A DNA stretch of 64,000 nt from Saccoglossus kowalevskii. Lineage: Eukaryota > Hemichordata > Enteropneusta > Harrimaniidae. Under the pieces are notes generated by a model. The model saw only the letters and a program-made list of their open reading frames with translations. It ran no database searches and had not been told where the DNA came from. How positions within the stretch are numbered: the first letter of the stretch is position 1; each line of letters starts with the position of its first letter. The position numbers and the translations under genes are program-made. Shown here in pieces: positions 1 through 12,138 of the stretch. The stretch is taken from contig NW_003152959.1 in NCBI RefSeq assembly GCF_000003605.2, forward strand, positions 1-64,000, read 5' to 3'.

Positions 1-42
1 TCTGACTGGCATTACACTGACAGAGCTGTTCTCTGCTACCAA
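1..42 (+). repeat. Divergent first monomer at the window edge
   Basis: The first unit is 42 bp because it has an extra G (CTGACTGGCATT). It also carries CTCTGCTACC instead of CTCTGTTACC. It is still a normal array member and does not mark an array boundary. Confidence 0.7.
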
Positions 43-83
43 TCTGACTGCATTACACTGACAGAGCTGTGCTCTGTTACCAA
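43..83 (+). repeat. Reference copy of the canonical 41-bp monomer
   Basis: This copy represents the commonest monomer and serves as the reference for all variants. It holds TCTGACTGCATTACAC, then GACAGAGC-TGT-GCTCTGT, then TACCAA. The central ACAGAGC (61-67) and GCTCTGT (71-77) are a perfect 7-bp inverted repeat around TGT. On the + strand it contains two TGA triplets. Because 41 is not a multiple of 3, these stops rotate through all three frames every three monomers. Confidence 0.95.
61..77. other. Short dyad (7-bp arms, 3-nt loop) present in each canonical monomer
   Basis: ACAGAGC-TGT-GCTCTGT can fold as a small hairpin or be read as a dyad-symmetric protein site. The same dyad recurs in most canonical monomers, so the array holds many hundreds of copies spaced about 41 bp apart. 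GAAATAGC monomers lack the left arm. No function can be assigned from sequence. Confidence 0.7.
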
Positions 84-405
84 TCCGACTGCATTACACT
101 GACAGAGCTGTGCTCTGTTACCAATATGACTCCATTACACTGACAGAAATGAGCTCTGTTACCAATCTGACTGCATTACACTGACAGAGCTGTGCTCTGT
201 TACCAATCTGACTGCATTACACTGCCAGAGCTGAGCTGTTACCAATCTGACTGCATTACACTGACAGAACTGAGCTGTTACCAATCTGACTGCATTACCC
301 TGACAGAGCTGAGCTCTGTTACCAATCTGACTGCATTACACTGCCAGAGCTGTGCTCTGTTACCAATCTGACTGCATTGCACTGGCAGAGCTGTGCTCTG
401 TTACC

Positions 406-445
406 GATAACACTGCATTACATTACATTACACTGCTCTGTTACC
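406..445 (+). repeat. ATTAC unit 1 (40 bp, unusual subtype)
   Basis: It reads GATAACACTG where all other copies have GATAAGACTG, followed by CATTAC ATTAC ATTAC and CTCTGTTACC. It lacks the ACAGAGCTGTG segment, so the dyad is gone. It belongs to the CTCTGTT subtype. Confidence 0.85.
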
Positions 446-506
446 TGTCTGACTGCATTACACTGACAGAGCTGTGCTCTGTTACCAATCTGACTGCATT
501 GCACTG

Positions 507-523
507 ACAGAGCTGAGCTCTGT
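507..523. other. Alternative dyad with 8-bp arms and 1-nt centre
   Basis: In monomers reading GAGCTGAGCTC, ACAGAGCT and AGCTCTGT form 8-bp arms around a single G. The frequent GAGCTAAGCTC form has the same arms around A. The base changes lengthen the dyad rather than break it. Confidence 0.65.
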
Positions 524-670
524 TACCAATATGACTGCATTACACTGACAGAGCTGAGCTCTGTTACCACTATGACTGCATTACACTGACAGAGCTGAGC
601 TCTGTTACCAATCTGACTGCATTACATTGAAATAGCTGTGCTCTGTTACCAATATGACTGCATTACACTG

Positions 671-682
671 ACAGAGCTCTGT
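671..682. other. Perfect 12-bp palindrome in the 36-bp monomer form
   Basis: The 36-bp monomer reads ACAGAGCTCTGT, a perfect palindrome containing GAGCTC. It differs from the canonical form by 5 bp lost between two GCT triplets (GCTGTGCT), as expected from slippage at a short direct repeat. This form recurs many dozens of times, for example near 826-837 and 1805-1816. Confidence 0.7.
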
Positions 683-784
683 TACCAATTTGACTGCATT
701 GCACTGACAGAGCTGTGCTCTGTTACCAGTCTGACTGCATTACACTGACAGAGCTGTGCTCTGTTACCAATCTGACTGCATTGC

Positions 785-1705
785 ACTGACAGAGCTGTGC
801 TCTGTTACCAATATGACTGCATTACACTGACAGAGCTCTGTTACCAATATGACTGCATTACACTGACAGAGCTAAGCTCTGTTACCAATCTGACTGCATT
901 ACACTGAAATAGCTGTGCTCTGTTACCAATATGACTGCATTACACTGACAGAGCTGTGCCCTGTTACCAATATGACTGCATTACACTGACAGAGCTGTGC
1001 TCTGTTACCAATATGACTGCATTACACTGACAGAGCTAAGCTCTGTTACCAATATGACTGCATTACACTGAACTAGCTGTGCTCTGTTATCAATATGACT
1101 GCATTACACTGACAGAGCTGTGCTCTGTTACCAATCTGACCACATTACACTGACAGAGCTGTGCTCTGTTACCAATCTGACTGCATTACACTGACAGAGC
1201 TAAGCTCTGTTACCAATATGACAGCATTACACTGACAGAGCTAAGCTCTGTTACCAATATGACTGCATTACACTGACAGAGCTAAGCTCTGTTATCAATA
1301 TGACTGCATTACACTGAAATAGCTGTGCTCTGTTATCAATATGACTGCATTACACTGACAGAGCTGAGCTCTGTTACCACTATGACTTCATTACACTGAC
1401 AGAGCTGAGCTCTGTTACCAATATGACTGCATTACACTGACTGAGCTGAGCTCTGTTACCAGTCTGACTGCATTACACTGAAATAGCTGTGCTCTGTTAC
1501 CAATCTGACTGCATTACACTGACAGATTTCTGTTACCAATCTGACTGCATTACACTGAAATAGCTGTGCTCTGTTACCAATCTGACTGCATTACACTGAC
1601 AGAGCTGTGCTCTGTTACCAATCTGACTGCATTACACTGACAGAGCTGTGCTCTGTTACCAATCCGACTGCATTACACTGACAGAGCTGTGCTCTGTTAC
1701 CAATA
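785..1705 (+). repeat. HOR segment shared with 24.1-25.2 kb and 58.4-59.3 kb
   Basis: This segment aligns at an offset of 23,284 bp with 24069-25233 and at 57,585 bp with 58370-59290. Shared rare variants include GAACTAGCTG (here at 1070) and a CTGACTGAGCTGAGC monomer (1437). The GACAGCATT variant at 1220 is found in the 58.8 kb copy but not in the 24.5 kb copy, so the first and third copies look closest. Confidence 0.8.
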
Positions 1706-1799
1706 TGACTCCATTACACTGACAGAGATGAGCTCTGTTACCAATCTGACTGCATTACACTGAAATAGCTGTGCTCTGTTATCAATATGGCTGCATTAC

Positions 1800-3538
1800 A
1801 CTGACAGAGCTCTGTTACCAATATGACTGCATTGCACTGGCAGAGCTGTGCTCTGTAACCAATATGTCTGCATTATACTGACAGAGCTGAGCTCTGTTAC
1901 CAATCTGACTGCATTACACTGACAGATCTCTGTTACCAATCTGACTGCATTGCACTGACAGAGCTGTGCTCTGTTACCAATATGACTGCATTATACTGAC
2001 AGAGCTGTGCTCTGTTACCAATCTGACTGCATTATACTGACAGAGCTGAGCTCTGTTACCAATATGACTGCATTACACTGAAATAGCTGTGCTCTTTTAT
2101 CAATATGACTGCATTACACTGACAGAGCTGAGCTGTTACCAATCTGACTGCATTACACTGCCAGAGCTGTGCTCTGTTACCAATCTGACTGCATTGCACT
2201 GACAGAGCTGTGCTCTGTTACCAATCTGACTGCATTACACTGACAGAGCTAAGCTCTGTTACCAATATGACTGCATTACACTGAAATAGCTGAGCTCTGT
2301 TATCAATATGACTGCATTACACTGACAGAGCTCTGTTACCAATATGACTGCATTACACTGACAGAGCTAAGCTCTGTTACCAATCTGACTGCATTACACT
2401 GAAATAGCTGTGCTCTGTTACCAATATGACTGCATTACACTGACAGAGCTGTGCCCTGTTACCAATATGACTGCATTACACTGACAGAGCTGTGCTCTGT
2501 TACCAATATGACTGCATTACACTGACAGAGCTAAGCTCTGTTACCAATATGACTGCATTACACTGAAATAGCTGTGCTCTGTTATCAATATGACTGCATT
2601 ACACTGACAGAGCTGTGCTCTGTTACCAATCTGACCACATTACACTGACAGAGCTGTGCTCTGTTACCAATCTGACTGCATTACACTGACAGAGCTGTGC
2701 TCTGTTACCAATCTGACCACATTACACTGAAATAGCTATGCTCTTTTACCAATCTGACTGCATTACACTGACAGAGCTGTGCTCTGTTACCAATCCGACT
2801 GCATTACACTGACAGAGCTGTGCTCTGTTACCAATATGACTCCATTACACTGACAGAGATGAGCTCTGTTACCAATCTGACTGCATTACACTGAAATAGC
2901 TGTGCTCTGTTATCAATATGGCTGCATTACACTGACAGAGCTCTGTTACCAATATGACTGCATTGCACTGGCAGAGCTGTGCTCTGTAACCAATATGTCT
3001 GCATTATACTGACAGAGCTGAGCTCTGTTACCAATCTGACTGCATTACACTGACAGATCTCTGTTACCAATCTGACTGCATTACACTGACAGAGCTAAGC
3101 TATGTTACCAATCTGACTGCATTGCACTGACAGAGCTGTGCTCTGTTACCAATATGACTGCATTATACTGACAGAGCTGTGCTCTGTTACCAATCTGACT
3201 GCATTATACTGACAGAGCTGAGCTCTGTTACCAATATGACTGCATTACACTGAAATAGCTGTGCTCTTTTATCAATATGACTGCATTACACTGACAGAGC
3301 TGAGCTGTTACCAATCTGACTGCATTACACTGCCAGAGCTGTGCTCTGTTACCAATCTGACTGCATTGCACTGACAGAGCTGTGCTCTGTTACCAATATG
3401 ACTGCATTACACTGACAGAGCTGTGCTCTGTTACCAATCTGACTGCATTGCACTGACAGAGCTGTGCTCTGTTACCAATCTGACTGCATTGCACTGACAG
3501 AGCTGTGCTCTGTTACCAATCTGACTGCATTACACTGC
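1800..3538 (+). repeat. Type II HOR block, copy A
   Basis: Type II order is TTATCAATATGG, a 36-bp form, CACTGGCAGAG, GTAACCAATATGTC with CATTATACTG, GATCTCTG (36 bp), CATTGCACTG, CATTATACTG twice, CTTTTATCAATATG, and a 39-bp form. This interval aligns with 8951-10730. The second copy has one extra 41-bp monomer near 9.92 kb, so the offset changes from 7151 to 7192 bp. Inside this interval the type II unit itself repeats, with an offset of 1131 bp and then 1172 bp (one monomer more). Confidence 0.8.
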
Positions 3539-4653
3539 CAGAGCTGTGCTCTGTTACCAATATGACTGCATTACACTGACAGAGCTCTGTTACCAATATG
3601 ACTGCATTACAGAGCTGTGCTCTGTTACCAGTCTGACTGCATTACACTGACAGAGCTGTGCTCTGTTACCAATCTGACTGCATTGCACTGACAGAGCTGT
3701 GCTCTGTTACCAATATGACTGCATTACACTGACAGAGCTGTGCTCTGTTACCAATCTGACTGCATTACACTGACAGAGCTAAGCTCTGTTACCAATATGA
3801 CTGCATTACACTGAAATAGCTGTGCTCTGTTATCAATATGACTGCATCACACTGACAGAGCTCTGTTACCAATATGACTGCATTACACTGACAGAGCTAA
3901 GCTCTGTTACCAATCTGACTGCATTACACTGAAATAGCTGTGCTCTGTTACCAATATGACTGCATTACACTGACAGAGCTGTGCCCTGTTACCAATATGA
4001 CTGCATTACACTGACAGAGCTGTGCTCTGTTACCAATATGACTGCATTACACTGACAGAGCTAAGCTCTGTTACCAATATGACTGCATTACACTGAAATA
4101 GCTGTGCTCTGTTATCAATATGACTGCATTACACTGACAGAGCTGTGCTCTGTTACCAATCTGACCACATTACACTGACAGAGCTGTGCTCTGTTACCAA
4201 TCTGACTGCATTGCACTGACAGGGCTGTGCTCTGTTACCAATATGACTGCATTATACTGACAGAGCTGTGCTCTGTTACCAATCTGACTGCATTACACTG
4301 ACAGAGCTGAGCTCTGTTACCAATATGACTGCATTACACTGAAATAGCTGTGCTCTTTTATCAATATGACTGCATTACACTGACAGAGCTGAGCTGTTAC
4401 CAATCTGACTGCATTACACTGCCAGAGCTGTGCTCTGTTACCAATCTGACTGCATTGCACTGACAGAGCTGTGCTCTGTTACCAATATGGCTGCATTACA
4501 CTGACAGAGCTGTGCTCTGTTACCAATCTGACTGCATTGCACTGACAGAGCTGTGCTCTGTTACCAATCTGACTGCATTGCACTGACAGAGCTGTACTCT
4601 GTTACCAATCTGACTGCATTACACTGACAGAGCTAAGCTCTGTTACCAATATG

Positions 4654-5353
4654 ACTGCATTACACTGCCAGAGCTGTGCTCTGTTACCAATCTGACTGCA
4701 TTACACTGACAGATCTCTGTTACCAATCTGACTGCATTACACTGACAGAGCTGTGCTCTGTTACCAATCTGACTGCATACACTGAAATAGTTGTGCTCTG
4801 TTACCAATCTGACTGCATTACACTGACAGAGCTGTGCTCTGTTACCAAACTGACTGCATTACACTGACAGAGATAAGCTCTGTTACCAATCTGACTGCAT
4901 TACACTGACAGGGCTGTGCTCTGTTACCAATATGACTGCATTACACTGTCAGAGCTATGCTCTGTAACCAATATGACTGCATTACACTGACAGAGCTGAG
5001 CTCTGTTACCAATATGACTGCATTGCACTGACAGAGCTGTGCTTTGTTACCAGTCTGACTGCATTACACTGACAGAGCTGTGCTCTGTTACCAATCTGAC
5101 TGCATTGCACTGACAGTGCTGTGCTCTGTTACCAATATGACTGTATTACACTGACAGAGCTGTGCTCTGTTACCAATCTGACTGCATTACACTGACAGAG
5201 CTAAGCTCTGTTACCAATATGACTGCATTACAATGAAATAGCTGTGCTCTGTTATCAATATGACTGCATTACACTGACAGAGCTCTGTTACCAATATGAC
5301 TGCATTACACTGACAGGGCTGTGCTCTGTTACCAATATGACTGCATTACACTG
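4654..5353 (+). repeat. Duplicated segment (partner 31.7-32.4 kb), copy A
   Basis: This segment aligns at an offset of 27,078 bp with 31732-32431. Shared rare features are GCATACACTGAAATAGTTG, ACCAAACTGAC, GAGATAAGC, CTGTCAGAGCTATG and the CACTGACAGTGCTG monomer. Only a few single-base differences were seen over about 700 bp. Confidence 0.8.
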
Positions 5354-5458
5354 AAATAGCTGTGTTCTGTTACCAAACTGACTGCATTACACTGACAGAG
5401 CTGAGCTATGTTACCAATCTGACTGCATTACACTCAAATAGCTGTGCTCTGTTACCAA

Positions 5459-6720
5459 TCTGACTGCATTACACTGACAGAGCTGTGCTCTGTTACCAAT
5501 CTGACTGCATTACACTGACAGAGCTGTGCTCTGTTACCAATCCGACTGCATTACACTGACAGAGCTGTGCTCTGTTACCAATATGACTCCATTACACTGA
5601 CAGAGATGAGCTCTGTTGCCAATCTGACTGCATTACACTGACAGAGCTGTGCTCTGTTACTAATCTGACTGCATTACACTGCCAGAGCGGAGCTGTTACC
5701 AATCTGACTGCATTACACTGACAGAACTGAGCTGTTACCAATCTGACTGCATTACACTGACAGAGCTGAGCTCTGTTACCAATCTGACTGCATTACACTG
5801 CCAGAGCTGTGCTCTGTTACCAATCTGACTGCATTGCACTGGCAGAGCTGTGCTCTGTTACCGATAAGACTGCATTACATTACATTACACTGCTCTTTTA
5901 CCTGTCTGACTGCATTACACTGACAGAGCTGTGCTCTGTTACCAATCTGACTGCATTGCACTGACAGAGCTGAGCTCTGTTACCAATATGACTGCATTAC
6001 ACTGACCGAGCTGAGCTCTGTTACCACTATGACTGCATTACACTGACAGAGCTGAGCTCTGTTACCAATCTGACTGCATTACATTGAAATAGCTGTGCTC
6101 TGTTACCAATATGACTGCATTACACTGACAGAGCTCTGTTACCAATATGACTGCATTACACTGACAGAGCTGTGCTCTGTTACCAGTCTGACTGCATTAC
6201 ACTGACAGAGCTGTGCTCTGTTACCAATCTTACTGCATTGCACTGACAGAGCTGTGCTCTGTTACCAATATGACTGCACTACACTGACAGAGCTGTGCTC
6301 TGTTACCAATCTGACTGCATTACACTGACAGAGCTAAGCTCTGTTACCAATATGACTACATTACACTGAAATAGCTGTGCTCTGTTATCAATATGACTGC
6401 ATTACACTGACAGAGCTCTGTTACCAATATGACTGCATTACACTGACAGAGCTAAGCTCTGTTACCAATCTGACTGCATTACACTGAAATAGCTGTGCTC
6501 TGTTACCAATATGACTGCATTACACTGACAGAGCTGTGCCCTGTTACCAATATTACTGCATTACACTGACAGAGCTGTGCTCTGTTACCAATATGACTGC
6601 ATTACACTGACAGAGCTAAGCTCTGTTACCAATATGACTGCATTACACTAAAATAGCTGTGCTCTGTTATCAATATGACTGCATTACACTGACAGAGCTG
6701 TGCTCTGTTACCAATCTGAC
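5459..6720 (+). repeat. Type I HOR block, copy B
   Basis: This is the partner of 1-1140, with three additional monomers at about 6288-6410. Its left and middle part (about 5522-6174) also aligns with 53721-54373. The two share the rare GAGCGGAGCTG monomer (5687 and 53886), so this copy is mosaic in its relationships. Confidence 0.8.
5863..5902 (+). repeat. ATTAC unit 2 (40 bp)
   Basis: GATAAGACTG is followed by three ATTAC copies ending ACACTG, then CTCTTTTACC. It is the only ATTAC unit between 0.45 and 23.5 kb. Confidence 0.85.
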
Positions 6721-6907
6721 TGCATTGCACTGACAGAGCTGTGCTCTGTTACCAATATGACTGCATTATACTGACAGAGCTGTGCTCTGTTACCAATCTG
6801 ACTGCATTACACTGACAGAGCTGAGCTCTGTTACCAATATGACTGCATTACACTGAAATAGCTGTGCTCTTTTATCAATATGACTGCATTACACTGACAG
6901 AGCTGAG

Positions 6908-7778
6908 CTGTTACCAATCTGACTGCATTACACTGCCAGAGCTGTGCTCTGTTACCAATCTGACTGCATTGCACTGACAGAGCTGTGCTCTGTTACCAAT
7001 ATGACTGCATTACACTGACAGAGCTGTGCTCTGTTACCAATCTGACTGCATTGCACTGACAGAGCTGTGCTCTGTTACCAATCTGACTGCATTGCACTGA
7101 CAGAGCTGTGCCCTGTTACCAATCTGACTGCATTACACTGACAGAGCTAAGCTCTGTTACCAATATGACTGCATTACACTGACAGAGCTGAGCTCTGTTA
7201 CCAATATGACTGCATTACACTGAAATAGCTGTGCTCTGTTATCAATATGGCTACATTACACTGACAGAGCTCTGTTACCAATATGACTGCATTACACTGG
7301 CAGAGCTGTGCTCTGTAACCAATATGTCTGCATTATACTGACAGAGCTGAGCTCTGTTACCAATCTGACTGCATTACACTGACAGATATCTGTTACCAAT
7401 CTGACTGCATTACACTGACAGAGCTGTGTTCTATTACCAATCTGACTGCATACACTGAAATAGCTGTGCTCTGTTACCAATCTGACTGCATTACACTGAC
7501 AGAGCTGTGCTCTGTTACCAAACTGACTGCATTACACTGACAGAGATAAGCTCTGTTACCAATCTGACTGCATTATACTGACAGGGCTGTGCTCTGTTAC
7601 CAATATGACTGCATTACACTGACAGAGCTGAGCTCTGTTACCACTATGACTTCATTACACTGACAGAGCTGAGCTCTGTTACCAATCTGACTGCATTACA
7701 CAGAAATAGCTGTGCTCTGTTATCAATATGGCTACATTACACTGACAGAGCTCTGTTACCAATATGACTGCATTACAC
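6908..7778 (+). repeat. Duplicated segment (partner 18.1-19.0 kb), copy A
   Basis: This segment aligns at an offset of 11,177 bp with 18085-18955 over about 870 bp. Shared rare variants are GATATCTG (7385), CTGTGTTCTATTACC (7425) and CATTACACAGAAATAG (7694). One difference seen is CATTATACTG against CATTACACTG at 7571. Confidence 0.8.
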
Positions 7779-8950
7779 TGGCAGAGCTGTGCTCTGTAAC
7801 CAATATGTCTGCATTATACTGACAGAGCTGAGCTATGTTATCAATCTGACTGCATTACACTGACAGATCTCTGTTACCAATCTGACTGCATTACACTGAC
7901 AGAGCTGTGCTCTGTTACCAATCTGACTGCATACACTGAAATAGCTGTGCTCTGTTACCAAACTGACTGCATTACACTGACAGAGATAAGCTCTGTTACC
8001 AATCTGACTGCATTACACTGACAGGGCTGTGTTCTGTTACCAATATGACTGCATTACACTGTCAGAGCTATGCTCTGTAACCAATATGACTGCATTACAC
8101 TGGCAGAGCTGAGCTCTGTTACCAATATGACTGCATTGCACTGACAGAGCTGAGCTCTGTTACCAATATGACTGCATTACACTGACAGAGCTCTGTTACC
8201 AATATGACTGCATTACACTGACAGAGCTGTGCTTTGTTACCAGTCTGACTGCATTACACTGACAGAGCTGTGCTCTGTTACCAATCTGACTGCATTGCAC
8301 TGACAGTGCTGTGCTCTGTTACCAATATGACTGTATTACACTGACAGAGCTGTGCTCTGTTACCAATCCGACTGCATTACACTGACAGAGCTAAGCTCTG
8401 TTACCAATATGACTGCATTACAATGAAATAGCTGTGCTCTGTTATCAATATGACTGCATTACACTGACAGATCTCTGTTACCAATATGACTGCATTACAC
8501 TGACAGAGCTAAGCTCTGTTACCAATCTGACTGCATTACACTGAAATAGCTGTGATCTGTTACCAATATGACTGCATTACACTGACAGAGCTGAGCTCTG
8601 TTACCAATATGACTGCATTACACTGACAGAGCTGTGCTCTGTTACCAGTCTGACTGCATTACACTGACAGAGCTGTGCTCTGTTACCAATCTGACTGCAT
8701 TGCACTGACAGAGCTGTGCTCTGTTACCAATCTGACTGCATTACACTGACAGAGCTGTGCTCTGTTACCAATCTGACTGCATTACACTGACAGAGCTAAG
8801 CTCTGTTACCAATATGACTGCATTACACTGACAGAGCTGAGCTCTGTTACCACTATGACTTCATTACACTGACAGAGCTGAGGTCTGTTACCAATCTGAC
8901 TGCATTACACTGAAATAGCTGTGCTCTTTTTATCAATATGGCTGCATTAC

Positions 8951-10730
8951 ACTGACAGAGCTCTGTTACCAATATGACTGCATTGCACTGGCAGAGCTGT
9001 GCTCTGTAACCAATATGTCTGCATTATACTGACAGAGCTGAGCTCTGTTACCAATCTGACTGCATTACACTGACAGATCTCTGTTACCAATCTGACTGCA
9101 TTGCACTGACAGAGCTGTGCTCTGTTACCAATATGAGTGCATTATACTGACAGAGCTGTGCTCTGTTACCAATCTGACTGCATTATACTGACAGAGCTGA
9201 TATCTGTTACCAATATGACTGCATTACACTGAAATAGCTGTGCTCTTTTATCAATATGACTGCATTACACTGACAGAGCTGAGCTGTTACCAATCTGACT
9301 GCATTACACTGCCAGAGCTGTGCTCTGTTACCAATCTGACTGCATTGCACTGACAGAGCTGTGCTCTGTTACCAATCTGACTGCATTACACTGACAGAGC
9401 TAAGCTCTGTTACCAATATGACTGCATTACACTGAAATAGCTGTGCTCTGTTATCAATATGACTGCATTACACTGACAGAGCTCTGTTACCAATATGACT
9501 GCATTACACTGACAGAGCTAAGCTCTGTTACCAATCTGACTGCATTACACTGAAATAGCTGTGCTCTGTTACCAATATGACTGCATTACACTGACAGAGC
9601 TGTGCCCTGTTACCAATATGACTGCATTACACTGACAGAGCTGTGCTCTGTTACCAATATGACTGCATTACACTGACAGAGCTAAGCTCTGTTACCAATA
9701 TGACTGCATTACACTGAAATAGCTGTGCTCTGTTATCAATATGACTGCATTACACTGACAGAGCTGTGCTCTGTTACCAATCTGACCACATTACACTGAC
9801 AGAGCTGTGCTCTGTTACCAATCTGACTGCATTACACTGACAGAGCTGTGCTCTGTTACCAATCTGACCACATTACACTGAAATAGCTATGCTCTTTTAC
9901 CAATCTGACTGCATTACACTGACAGAGCTGTGCTCTGTTACCAATCTGACTGCATTACACTGACAGAGCTGTGCTCTGTTACCAATCCGACTGCATTACA
10001 CTGACAGAGCTGTGCTCTGTTACCAATATGACTCCATTACACTGACAGAGATGAGCTCTGTTACCAATCTGACTGCATTACACTGAAATAGCTGTGCTCT
10101 GTTATCAATATGGCTGCATTACAGTGACAGAGCTCTGTTACCAATATGACTGCATTGCACTGGCAGAGCTGTGCTCTGTAACCAATATGTCTGCATTATA
10201 CTGACAGAGCTGAGCTCTGTTACCAATCTGACTGCATTACACTGACAGATCTCTGTTACCAATCTGACTGCATTACACTGACAGAGCTAAGCTATGTTAC
10301 CAATCTGACTGCATTGCACTGACAGAGCTGTGCTCTGTTACCAATATGACTGCATTATACTGACAGAGCTGTGCTCTGTTACCAATCTGACTGCATTATA
10401 CTGACAGAGCTGAGCTCTGTTACCAATATGACTGCATTACACTGAAATAGCTGTGCTCTTTTATCAATATGACTGCATTACACTGACAGAGCTGAGCTGT
10501 TACCAATCTGACTGCATTACACTGCCAGAGCTGTGCTCTGTTACCAATCTGACTGCATTGCACTGACAGAGCTGTGCTCTGTTACCAATATGACTGCATT
10601 ACACTGACAGAGCTGTGCTCTGTTACCAATCTGACTGCATTGCACTGACAGAGCTGTGCTCTGTTACCAATCTGACTGCATTGCACTGACAGAGCTGTGC
10701 TCTGTTACCAATCTGACTGCATTACACTGA
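8951..10730 (+). repeat. Type II HOR block, copy B
   Basis: This is the partner of 1800-3538. It carries one extra monomer around 9.92-9.96 kb and private changes such as GATATCTG near 9199 and CATTACAGTGAC near 10119. Confidence 0.8.
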
Positions 10731-11439
10731 CAGTGCTAAGCTCTGTTACCAATATGACTGCATTACACTGACAGAGCTGAGCTCTGTTACCAATATGACT
10801 GCATTACGCTGAAATAGCTGTGCTCTGTTATCAATATGGCTGCATTACACTGACAGAGCTCTGTTACCAATATGACTGCATTGCACTGGCAGAGCTGTGC
10901 TCTGTAACCAATATGTCTTCATTACACTGACAGAGATGAGCTCTGTTACCAATCTGACTGCATTACACTGAAATAGCTGTGCTCTGTTATCAATATGGCT
11001 GCATTACACTGACAGAGCTCTGTTACCAATATGACTGCATTGCACTGGCAGAGCTGTGCTCTGTAACCAATATGTCTGCATTATACTGACAGAGCTGAGC
11101 TCTGTTACCAATCTGACTGCATTACACTGACAGATCTCTGTTACCAATCTGACTGCATTACACTGACAGAGCTGTGCTCTGTTACCAATCTGACTGCATT
11201 ACACTGAAATAGCTGTGCTCTGTTACCAATCTGACTGCATTGCACTGACAGAGCTGTGCTCTGTTACCAATATGACTGCATTATACTGACAGAGCTGTGC
11301 TCTGTTACCAATCTGACTGCATTATACTGACAGAGCTGAGCTCTGTTACCAATATGACTGCATTACACTGAAATAGCTGTGCTCTTTTATCAATATGACT
11401 GCATTACACTGACAGAGCTGAGCTGTTACCAATCTGACG

Positions 11440-12138
11440 GCATTACACTGCCAGAGCTGTGCTCTGTTACCAATCTGACTGCATTGCACTGACAGAGCTG
11501 TGCTCTGTTACCAATATGACTGCATTACACTGACAGAGCTGTGCTCTGTTACCAATCTGACTGCATTGCACTGACAGAGCTGTGCTCTGTTACCAATCTG
11601 ACTGCATACACTGAAATAGCTGTGCTCTGTTACCAATCTGACTGCATTACACTGACAGAGCTGTGCTCTGTTACCAAACTGACTGCATTACACTGACAGA
11701 GATAAGCTCTGTTACCAATCTGACTGCATTACAGTGACAGGGCTGTGCTCTGTTACCAATATGACTGCATTACACTGTCAGAACTATGCTCTGTAACCAA
11801 TATGACTGCATTACACTGACAGAGCTGAGCTCTGTTACCAATATGACTGCATTGCACTGACAGAGCTGAGCTCTGTTACCAATATGACTGCATTACACTG
11901 ACAGAGCTCTGTTACCAATATGACTGCATTACACTGACAGAGCTGTGCTTTGTTACCAGTCTGACTGCATTACACTGACAGAGCTGTGCTCTGTTACCAA
12001 TCTGACTGCATTACACTGACAGAGCTCTGTTACCAATATGACTGCATTACACTGACAGAGCTAAGCTCTGTTACCAATCTGACTGCATTACACTGAAATA
12101 GCTGTGCTCTGTTACCAATATGACTGCATTACACTGAC
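11440..12138 (+). repeat. Segment shared with 16.3-16.7 kb and 54.6-55.3 kb
   Basis: It aligns at an offset of 43,117 bp with 54557-55255 along its full length, including the GCATTGC monomers left of GCATACACTG (11604). It also aligns at 4675 bp with the 16.28-16.75 kb region to the right of GCATACACTG. Shared rare variants are ACAGTGACAGGG (11732) and CTGTCAGAACTATG (11777). Confidence 0.8.

Larger units (their letters stand above)
1..1140 (+). repeat. Type I HOR block, copy A
   Basis: The order of variants is CCGAC, GACTCCATT, three 39-bp forms, a GCATTGCACTGGC monomer, the ATTAC unit at 406-445, CACTATGAC, CATTGAAATAG, a 36-bp form, CAGTCTGAC, and GCCCTG. The same order is seen at 5459-6720. 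The offset is 5457 bp up to about 830 and 5580 bp after it, a difference of exactly 123 bp (three monomers). Variant details are shared but scattered point differences exist, so this is an older pair than some others in the window. Confidence 0.8.

Noticed and set aside
406-445. ATTAC tract as a regulatory or promoter element
   Set aside because: It is explained by short-repeat slippage in one monomer followed by block copying. No adjacent gene exists for it to regulate.
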